Positions 1 to 7,458 of a stretch of DNA of 64,000 nucleotides are shown in pieces. Each line of letters opens with the position of its first letter. The stretch's first letter is position 1. The position numbers and the translations under genes were made by a program. The stretch covers positions 1,364,001 to 1,428,000 of the forward strand of contig NW_006917093.1 in NCBI RefSeq assembly GCF_000516985.1. The letters run 5' to 3'. Source of the DNA: Pestalotiopsis fici W106-1. Lineage: Eukaryota; Ascomycota; Sordariomycetes; Amphisphaeriales; Sporocadaceae. Under the pieces are notes generated by a model that had not been told where the DNA came from, made no database searches, and saw nothing but the letters and a program-made list of their open reading frames with translations.

Positions 1-2092
1 CATAGGCCTCGTCAATCTCCTTCTTGTACTTGCCCACAATGCCCTTGCGGTTCAGCTTTTGTGCAGCAGTAACCAGGCCGTTCTGCGGTGTCCACTCCTC
101 ATCCGAAACCACAACACCGTCAATGATCTCAATGCCCGAGAGTCCGCCCTGGCGACCAGTGTTCTGGAGCTCCTTGAGCACAGCGCTTTGCAGCTTCTTG
201 TTGTGGACAAGCTCCTCGAGGTTACCATCCTCAACACCAACCGAAGCTGCAATCTTCTTCAGTGCAGGTTCCATGGGGACGATGATGGCGACTGGCTTGG
301 TCTTGGAGTCATCAGCGTACACGCAGATGTTTGCAACGACACCAGCCGAGCGGTAGATTGACTCGAGCTTCTCCAAGGCAATGTACTCTCCATTCAGAGT
401 CTTGACAAGGTTCTTCTTGCGGTCAATCAGCTTGAGATGACCATACTGATCCCACTCGCCAATGTCACCAGTCTTGAACCAGCCACCCTCAGCAAGGGCC
501 TCTGCAGTCTCCTTGTCGTTCTTGTAGTACTCCTCCAAGACGGACGGACCACGGATCCAGACCTCACCCTGGGGGTTGGGCTTGTTTGTGGCGTGGTATC
601 CGGCATCGGGGAAGTCCACGAGCTTGACGTCAATGCAGGCGGGCATGGCACCCAACGACTCCGAGGTCCACTCCTGGGGGTTCATCAAGCAACCCATGGC
701 AGTGGTTTCCGTGAGACCGTAACCGCTGATCATTGGGGCAATTGCCATGGAGATGAACTTTTGCGTGTCCTTTGCAATCGGACCACCTCCGTTCATGCAG
801 AGCTTGAGCTTGCCGCCTGTCGCCTCCTTGATCTTCTTGAAGACTATGGCGTCAAGAAGACCCGAGCCGGGGAGTCCGGCAGACAAGAGCGTCTGCTTAG
901 CCCATAGAGCGCCCCAAAACATGTTTTGGACGATGGAAGAACCGGCAGCGACCTTGGCGCTGATGCCCTTCTTGACATTTTCCCAGACTGCCGGCACACC
1001 GACAAGGACAGAGGGCTTGAACTCGCGAATGTCACCAGCGCAGTTTCGGACGGATTGGTCAGACAGTGTCTTTGGGTTACCGTAGCCCATAGTCGTTCCC
1101 CAGTAGAGGGACGCATTCTCAAAGACAAATTCAAGAATGTGAGCCAATGGGAGGTATGTCAGAAGACCATCGCCAGGACCAATGAATGGCTGGACCACAA
1201 CACTGACACCAGCAACGGCGGCGATGACGTTTCTGTGCTTCAGAGGCACACCCTTTGGCGTGCCAGTGGAGCCAGATGTGTACATGATGCAGCAGAGATC
1301 CTCGGGAGCAGGGGGCACGGGGTCAGTGGGGTTCTCCTTGCCGAGCTTCTCAAGGTCCTTGAAGCTAGTGACGGTAATGTGAGGGAAGTTGCTCTTGAGA
1401 GCGTTGATGTGCTCCTCCTTGACCTGGTTCTGACTGTTCCAGATAACATAGCGCACCTCGGTCGCATCCTTCAGTACGTTGCCCAGAGTCGGCAGCAGAT
1501 GGGGGTCCAGGAAAATGGCCTTGGCACCAGTTGCGACCATGGAGTGTCTCAGACCGTCCTCTCCCAGAGTGTCGTAGGCAGTCACGATGGGCATGGACTG
1601 CGAAGCTGCAGCATGCGACGTGGCCAGCCAGTTCTGGCTTGTGGCAGCAAAGATGTGTACGCGGTCGTCCTTTTGCATTCCGAGTTTCCGCAGACCGGAA
1701 CCAATGTTAAGAATGAGCTTCTCATACTCGTGGTAGGTGATATATTCATAGGCGCTGAGCTCGAAAAAGGTCCAGTTCTTGTCGACTTGTTGCTCCTGTC
1801 CATCAATGATCTTCTTGACCTTCTTGGTCTCCTGGTGGGTGCGCACCAGGCGACGGGAGCCCAGGGCTTTGGCGTTGCCATACTTCTCGGCGCTCACGCG
1901 CACAAGCTCGTAGACGGTGGAGATGTTGTCAACCGGCTTCGAGATGAGACCATCTTTTGCAAGAGGGTGGCGGCGCGGGATGGTTTCGCCTTCGACGGGC
2001 TTCGAGTCAGGCACTTCGATGGAGAAGGGAGGGCGCGCCGACATCTTTGGCTGAAGCGCCAGATGTCTGTATTTTGCGTCTGCCCACGACAT
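1..2092 (-). CDS. Long-chain acyl-CoA synthetase (Faa1/Faa4-like), partial
   Basis: Activates long-chain fatty acids to acyl-CoA through an acyl-adenylate, feeding lipid synthesis and beta-oxidation; the family is usually found at the ER, lipid droplets or plasma membrane. The reverse strand is open from an ATG at 2092 to the window edge, about 697 codons with no intron seen. The AMP-binding loop YTSGSTGTPKG lies near 1256-1290, the YGLTET motif near 702-722, and the fatty-acyl-CoA synthetase signature GWFKTGDIGEWD near 452-487, followed by DRKKNLVK. The last visible residues are KEIDEAY, so only a few C-terminal residues should be missing compared with the usual length of about 700. The chosen start gives MSWADAKYRHLALQPK before a second ATG at 2044 (MSARPPFSIE); the second resembles the usual fungal N-terminus and may be the real start. 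An in-frame stop lies upstream of 2092. It is divergent from the methyltransferase gene at 3352. Confidence 0.93.
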   Translation of the reverse strand, partial: MSWADAKYRHLALQPKMSARPPFSIEVPDSKPVEGETIPRRHPLAKDGLISKPVDNISTVYELVRVSAEKYGNAKALGSRRLVRTHQETKKVKKIIDGQEQQVDKNWTFFELSAYEYITYHEYEKLILNIGSGLRKLGMQKDDRVHIFAATSQNWLATSHAAASQSMPIVTAYDTLGEDGLRHSMVATGAKAIFLDPHLLPTLGNVLKDATEVRYVIWNSQNQVKEEHINALKSNFPHITVTSFKDLEKLGKENPTDPVPPAPEDLCCIMYTSGSTGTPKGVPLKHRNVIAAVAGVSVVVQPFIGPGDGLLTYLPLAHILEFVFENASLYWGTTMGYGNPKTLSDQSVRNCAGDIREFKPSVLVGVPAVWENVKKGISAKVAAGSSIVQNMFWGALWAKQTLLSAGLPGSGLLDAIVFKKIKEATGGKLKLCMNGGGPIAKDTQKFISMAIAPMISGYGLTETTAMGCLMNPQEWTSESLGAMPACIDVKLVDFPDAGYHATNKPNPQGEVWIRGPSVLEEYYKNDKETAEALAEGGWFKTGDIGEWDQYGHLKLIDRKKNLVKTLNGEYIALEKLESIYRSAGVVANICVYADDSKTKPVAIIVPMEPALKKIAASVGVEDGNLEELVHNKKLQSAVLKELQNTGRQGGLSGIEIIDGVVVSDEEWTPQNGLVTAAQKLNRKGIVGKYKKEIDEAY

Positions 2093-3351
2093 GATGACGG
2101 CGATGAGGGCGGTCAGTAGGAAGGTCCGGGTGAGGAGGGGATGCAGCCTTGCAGATGGATGTCAAGGGTCAACCTCAATACGACGAGGGACCGGACAGTT
2201 GGGGAGGATGTCGGAGGTTGGGAGGAATTCGGGGTTAAGGAGGAAAAGAGATGTTGTGGATGAGAGATACCAGCTGGAGAAGAATAACACCAGGGGGGTA
2301 AAATTGGCAAGCCGAGGGCAATATCCTGGGCAAGAGAAAGGCCTAAATGGGGGGGTATAAAGATGAAAAGACCGAGGTTTGAGGGGATCACGACGGAATT
2401 AAGCAGAGCAAAAGTATGTGCGACGTCGTCTTTGGGTTTCCCTGCTCTCCGTCTCTCTCTGTGATGACCGTGGTTGTCCTGATCGGCTACCTAACCTACC
2501 TAGCTCAAGGCTTGGAGCTTCCCAGAAGAAATGACGAAAACATTCGGGGCTGCTGGGTAGGTTTGCCTAGGTACGTACATTACCCAGCACCGCACTTATG
2601 CGACCGCACAGATGCCGAGCGCCAATCACGACGGTGCGATTCTGGGCGGGGCCTAGCGCGACAAATGAACAGCTGCCAACCCCCCAGTCAATCTTGCTTG
2701 GTCCAGGCCAAGTCTAGCTAAAGTACAAGCTCCAGATTTTAAACAATGACGAACTCATCTCCACGTACTCTGTAGGACCCTACCCAACTACCAGTCCTTT
2801 GCCAGTCAGCACTTGAGGTATTGATTCGAATCACCAACTACACTATTGTCCTATCTATCTCGGGAGAAATGCTCAGATAACTATTAGCTCAGTTGACAGA
2901 TCTATAGCCAGTCACTATCATACATCAAAGGTACTCTGCATATATCATTAGAATTAGACAGGTAATAGTGTCTAGTGCACTATGACCCCAGGCCGCAGTT
3001 TGATATTTGTCGAGCCAGAAAAAGAAAGAAAAAAGATCCTACTTGGTCATGGCTGCTGGTCTTACAAATTGTCTACTTTTCACACGTCACTCATTGCTTA
3101 CTGGCTGTCTTGAGACATTTCCAGTCAAACACGTGCGTTGTACATGTGCATTGTCCCGGTGAGGAAATCTGATTTATCTGTATCATGTTTTTCCAAGCCA
3201 CAACTGCTACCGCATTGTAGCCCGACCAGCCGACCCCAGCCAAGAGTCGCCCAATCAGCGGAGTCCAGCCCGCCAGGTTTAGCGCGGGAACTGACCAAAA
3301 TGTGCACTTTTTTGTTTCGCGAACCAATTATATGAGCCGGCACTGGAAAAT
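2093..3351. promoter_or_regulatory. Divergent intergenic region, Faa-like / Rkm5-like
   Basis: About 1.26 kb separates two head-to-head genes and should hold both promoters. CCAAT boxes are visible near 3250 (CCCAATCAGCGG) and 3322 (ACCAATTATATG); the second is only about 25 bases before the methyltransferase ATG. A GCCTAGGT palindrome is at 2565-2572. I see no gene here. Confidence 0.5.
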
Positions 3352-4425
3352 ATGGACAGCTTCTTACAATTGCTAGGTGGAGAGGTTGATGATCCAGATG
3401 AGGGTATGTTTTCTCAGAGGGTATAATCCCATCTAATGAGATGCATGGCTAACATGTCTCATCTTTGTAGAAACATTTCTTCTCTTCAGTCGCGAGATAC
3501 CCTCTCAAAATCTTGGGTTTGTGGACGCTAGAGCATCAAAGTTGGAATTGACGGTAGCTGGCAAAGACTATGTCATTCACCAATCCCCAACCGTCCTCTC
3601 GTCAAATCGTGCGGGAGGAACTACGGGCGCCGGTGAGTAGATGACCTTTTCTATAAAGATGGTTTATAGGGAAACAATTTCTAATGCTGGTTTAATACAC
3701 AGTGCTCTGGAAGATAACTCCCATGTTTGCAGAATGGATCACTTCTCCCAGTAATCCTCTGTGGAAGACTGCCATGCTCAACTCATCCTCTGCCGTCATC
3801 GAATTGGGTTGTGGCATCTCTGGCCTCACGGGGTTGGCCTTGGGTCCGTCCATATCCAAATATGTTCTCAGCGACCAACCGTATGTGTCAAAATTCGTCG
3901 AAAGCAATTTGGCAGAGAATGCTAGTCGCGCAACCACGACTGGTCCTGGGTCTCGTCGCAAGGGAAAAGGAGCTTCTGTATTGCCCAAGACCGATGTGGG
4001 CTTTACCCCTCTGGACTGGGAACTCGACGAGGTCACCTCTGACTTGACTGGGTCCACTACTGTCAAGAGCTTTGATCTCGTCATTGCCTGTGACTGCATC
4101 TACAATGATGCCCTGATCCGCCCCTTGGTCCAGACGTGCGTTGATGTGTGCAAGTTGAGGGCGGCAGACACAGAAGGGCCAAGTGAGCCAGCTGTCTGCA
4201 TCGTGTAAGTACCCTCTCGCATCTGTTTCTATCCAGCCCAGTCTTATGTGGCTAACCGAACACATTTCCAGGGCTCAACAGCTTCGTGATCCCGAGATTT
4301 TTGAGGGGTGGATAAAAGAATTTCATCAGCGCTTTCGAACCTGGCGTGTCCCAGAGTCTGCTCTTACCGAAGATCTCAAATCTAATGCTGGGTTTGTCGT
4401 TCATATAGGCATTTTGAGGGAATAA
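3352..4425 (+). CDS. Ribosomal lysine N-methyltransferase 5-like (Rkm5) protein
   Basis: Class I SAM-dependent methyltransferase of the METTL21/Rkm5 group. The yeast member methylates a lysine of large-subunit ribosomal protein L1; the substrate here is inferred. Four exons: 3352-3403, 3471-3632, 3703-4204, 4272-4425 (289 aa). All introns have GTATGT, GTGAGT or GTAAGT donors and AG acceptors, and the phases agree. The N-terminus MDSFLQLLGG leads into GFVDARASKLEL and HQSPTVLSSNRAGGTTGAVL, a stretch typical of fungal Rkm5. The SAM-binding motif I is VIELGCGISGLTG, and the post-motif IV segment is FDLVIACDCIYND. The protein ends GFVVHIGILRE. It is a little shorter than yeast Rkm5. The intron at 4205-4271 removes an in-frame stop, so an unspliced reading would be truncated. 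Divergent from the acyl-CoA synthetase gene. Confidence 0.88.
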
Positions 4426-4708
4426 GGAGATGATGCAACTAGTGCTGGATATTATATATGCAATCAAGATAGATTGTGAATTTCAGATATACCTATGTAT
4501 ATTGCGCTTTGCACAATAAAAATAACCAAGTCACAACTTGAGGCATCCCAAGGTTCGAGCGGGGACGCAAACGGGCGCGCCTTCCATTTTTCCCAGACAA
4601 TCACACCGTATCCGTTCTCTTACCAAACAACAACAAGTTCCTTCTCCTTGATTGTTTCCCTGTCCATTTGGGCCTAAACATCGCATGAAACATCAACAAC
4701 AAATAGAA

Positions 4709-4780
4709 CTCGGCGTGGTGTAATGGCTAACATTAAGGATTCTCACTCCTTAGCTCAGGGTTCGATTCCCTGCACCGAGG
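4709..4780 (+). tRNA. tRNA-Glu (anticodon CTC)
   Basis: A 72-base cloverleaf. The anticodon stem AAGGA/TCCTT (4735-4739 / 4747-4751) closes the loop TTCTCAC with anticodon CTC at 4742-4744. The T arm CAGGG-TTCGATT-CCCTG is at 4756-4772. The acceptor pairs 4709-4715 with 4773-4779, with one C-A mismatch (4714/4774), and G4780 is the discriminator. No intron. Box A and box B sequences are intact, so it is probably functional. Confidence 0.9.
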
Positions 4781-5402
4781 ACATATTTTGATTTTTGCCT
4801 TGATAATTTTGTTAGGGTACCTGGTGATTTCTTGACAGTGAGATGATGAATCACTTCCTCCGTTATGGGTGCACATGTGTGACACTAGGGTAGAAACGAT
4901 TCACTATACTCTTTATGTTATGTTTATTTAATACCAAATACCAGCTGTTGTCTGATTCATTCACTACAGCAAATGCTAATTTTATAATCGACTCGTACTA
5001 GCAGTGATGAAAGGCTGCATGATGTCCTTTCGGCAATGATCAAAACTGATGATATGGAAAGTCACAAGGGTCCGTTGGTGGTGTTGGCTAAGCAAAGCTT
5101 TATGAATACTGGCAAACATAATTTGATATGTTTTTCTACTTTCATAACATGTGGAAGAGCCATCACTCAAGTAGGTATGTAATAGTAATTTAGAGATCGC
5201 CGCCTGGTCGTGCTTTTCTCTGGGGCTTTGTTGCTGTGCTCCTGAAGGAATGCAAACAAGGCAAACGATCCCCGCAAGCAGAAGGGCCCAACTGCGCCTC
5301 AAAAAGTTATAACAGTATCTATCTCTCCCCTCAATAACTCAAGCTGATCAAGATATCATCAACATAAGATACATTTAACGAACTCGAGAGACTTCCTTTG
5401 AG
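4781..5402. other. Intergenic, one weak small ORF
   Basis: Between the tRNA and the phosphatase gene. The only candidate is a reverse-strand ORF at 4982-5302 (106 codons). Its start, MRRSWALLLAGIVCLVC, looks like a signal peptide, but the rest has no recognisable features. I do not call it as a gene. Confidence 0.3.
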
Positions 5403-6661
5403 ATGACCACACCAAACTATTCAGAACAGTCGATTTCTCGACTACAATCTGAAGGGCCCACTGTCACTGCTGAGCCACCCAGCACAGGTCCAGCGCAGAT
5501 GCCACGTCTTCCCAGTAAATTTATTCTTACTTTCCAGATCCGGTCTGTTTATTAGAAGCGCATGATGGTAACTATAGCAGTAAACAGCCGAGGCGAGTCC
5601 TCAGTACAAGTTCTCCAGCGTTCCAGGGTTTTTCATCGACTACCCAAAAGCCGCTGCAGAGAGTCCCGGCGGCAAGATTGCGACACAGCCAAACTTGGGA
5701 CTCTTGGAGCAAGGCTATGACGGCGAAAGTGTCGAGGATACAGAGACGCTGCCTCAGTGGGCGAGGTTTGCCCGCCATGTCGAGAGGCTGAATCGGCAGT
5801 GCGGGGAGGGCGTGTCGTACAAGGTCTTCTTTGTCGTCCGGCACGGCTTTGGTGCGCACAATCAGTGCATGGAAAGAGTCGAGTCGCAATTGTGGAAGGT
5901 ATGCAGCTTTATTCCACCAGTTTTTTTTTTTTTTTTTTTTTNNNNNNNNNNNNNNNNNNNNNNNNNNNNNNNNNNNNNNNNNNNNNNNNNNNNNNNNNNN
6001 NNNNNNNNNNNNNNNNNNNNNNNNNNNNNNNNNNNNNNNNNCCCGGGCCAAAGCAAAACATTTGATAACCGCGTGCCTGCAGGAGTATTGGTCACATCAG
6101 GACTCGGACGGCACAAACGCCTTGGCCGACGCTCATCTCGTTGGCAAGGGGATCGCCCAGGCCCATCAGCTCGGCGAGTTTTGGGTCGACGGCGTCCAGA
6201 GCCAGGGAATACCGCTGCCACAGACGATATACACCAGCCCGCTGGCCCGCTGTCTCGAGACGACCAAGCTTGTGTATATGCCCGTGTTTACCCAGAACGG
6301 CCGCACGCTGCGCCCAGTCGTCAAGGAGCATCTCCGTGAATTCCTCACTGACCACACGTGCGACCGACGCAGCTCCCAATCTTGGATACGGGACAACTAC
6401 CCTGACTGCATCATTGAGCACGGGTTTGCCGAGGCCGACGTGCTTTGGCGCCCCAGTGCAACCGAGACCATGGATGAGCAGGTCATCCGCAAGCAGAAAT
6501 TGCTAGAGGACATTTTTGCCCACCACGACTCCGTCTTTGTCGGGCTTACGACGCATTCGTATGCCCTCTCAGCCATTCTGAAAGTAACAGGCGCCCCCGA
6601 GTTTCGCGTTGGTGAGGGTGCCATGGTGCCGCTATTTGTCAAGGGGGAGAAGTTATCATAA
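5403..6661 (+). CDS. Histidine phosphatase superfamily (phosphoglycerate mutase-like) protein
   Basis: Resembles fungal Pmu1-type proteins: cytosolic histidine phosphatases, not glycolytic mutases, with unknown substrate. The secure coding parts are 5605-5898 and 6083-6661. The catalytic RHG is in FFVVRHGFGAHN (near 5839), the phosphate-binding Arg is in YTSPLARCLETT, and the second His is in LTTHSYALSAIL. The protein ends at TAA 6659-6661. The intron 5899-6082 contains the 100-N assembly gap, so its true length is unknown. The 5' end is uncertain. YKFSSVPGFFIDY is conserved-looking and begins right after an AG at 5604. An ATG at 5403 joins in frame through a 58-base intron (5547-5604) with a weak GTTTAT donor, giving about 338 aa; other first exons are possible. 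A hAT-like miniature element begins 17 bases after the stop codon. Confidence 0.75.
5942..6041. other. Assembly gap (100 N)
   Basis: Exactly 100 N, a conventional gap size rather than a measured one. A run of 19 T (5923-5941) precedes it. It lies wholly inside an intron of the phosphatase gene, so no coding sequence need be missing. Confidence 0.99.
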
Positions 6662-6678
6662 TGTGCCAGCATGGCTAG

Positions 6679-7061
6679 CAGTGCTGGGAACAAGCCAAGT
6701 AAATTTACTTATACTTGAATACTTACAGGTCCAAGCGAGCAAGGCCCAAAAATTTACCGTACTTAGGAGTAAGTTCTTCTTAGGCGATACTTACTTGGAC
6801 TTGAACCCAGAATATACCTTAAAATAAAAATTTAGGTACCTAGGTACCTATTTTTGTATGCGCTGGCAGGTCCCTTTCCCACCCCTCCGACGACCCCACT
6901 TCTCTTTAATATACGCTTTCTAATTGGCCGTATACTACCACGTGATCAAAACTTGTAAGTATTACTTGGGAGCGAGTCCATATGCCATATTTGACTTGAC
7001 TTGACGAAGTAAGTGAGCCGGGGGGTCGGACTTGGCTTGACTTGGCTTATTCCCAGCACTG
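6679..7061. mobile_element. hAT-like non-autonomous miniature element (MITE)
   Basis: 383 bp with terminal inverted repeats of about 22 bp. The left end starts CAGTGCTGGGAA and the right end finishes TTCCCAGCACTG; across 22 positions only one base differs. A perfect 8-bp direct repeat, ATGGCTAG, flanks it at 6671-6678 and 7062-7069, the target-site size of hAT transposons. The interior has no coding sequence. It is rich in ACTTG/CAAGT words near both ends (for example 6990-7050), like the subterminal repeats of hAT elements. An ACCTAGGT palindrome is at 6838-6845. The high similarity of the ends and the intact duplication suggest fairly recent insertion. It lies between the phosphatase stop codon and the tail of the HET-ankyrin gene. 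Confidence 0.85.
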
Positions 7062-7139
7062 ATGGCTAGAATGTCAAACTTGTACTCGTCCAAGATAGGC
7101 TAGAAAATCAATATGATACTGTCTAATTTTGGAGAACTG

Positions 7140-7458
7140 CTACTGATTCTGCATCAATCTGGCTTCCAACATGTGCACAATCTGGTCATTCGCTATCCAC
7201 TTTGCTGAATCAAGGGCCGTCGTACCCAGATTATTGCGAGCATTGACATCGGCCCCTGCATCGAGCAAGAGTTCCACCATTGCAACGATCCCCCAGCAGC
7301 ATGCCTCGATCAACGGAGATCCCCCTCAGAGCTACATGCTTCGACCTTGGCTCCATGGTCTAAAAGCAGTCGTGCTATATCCAGTTGACCCCCTCGGACA
7401 GCCTCCGACAAGGCTGTTCCACCATTCTTGCATTTCGCATCCACATTGGCCTTGCTCT
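7140..7458 (-). pseudogene. Out-of-frame ankyrin tail of the HET-ankyrin gene
   Basis: Downstream of the stop at 7459 the reverse strand still encodes ankyrin repeats, in two other frames. The first stretch includes SKANVDAKCKNGGTALSEAV and LDIARLLLDHGAKVE. The second includes SPLIEACCWG and VELLLDAGADVNARNNLGTT, and ends at a TAG at 7140-7142. The frame changes where one extra base would be needed in each of two short homopolymers: G4 at 7510-7513 and C5 at 7321-7325 (plus-strand bases). This could be real decay of the C-terminus or two base-calling errors. If restored, about 100 residues and roughly three more repeats would be added. Confidence 0.75.

Noticed and set aside
926..2119. Long forward ORF (397 codons)
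   Set aside because: It lies antisense to the acyl-CoA synthetase, which has full family motifs on the other strand. GC-rich codon third positions make the antisense frame open.
4982..5302. Reverse ORF with a signal-peptide-like start
   Set aside because: Only the first 20 residues look special; the remainder is compositionally random and no intron or homologue is suggested.
5627..5640. Alternative acceptor at 5626 joining an exon ending at 5514 in the phosphatase gene
   Set aside because: It would delete the YKFSSVPG segment, which resembles the conserved N-terminal region of the family.
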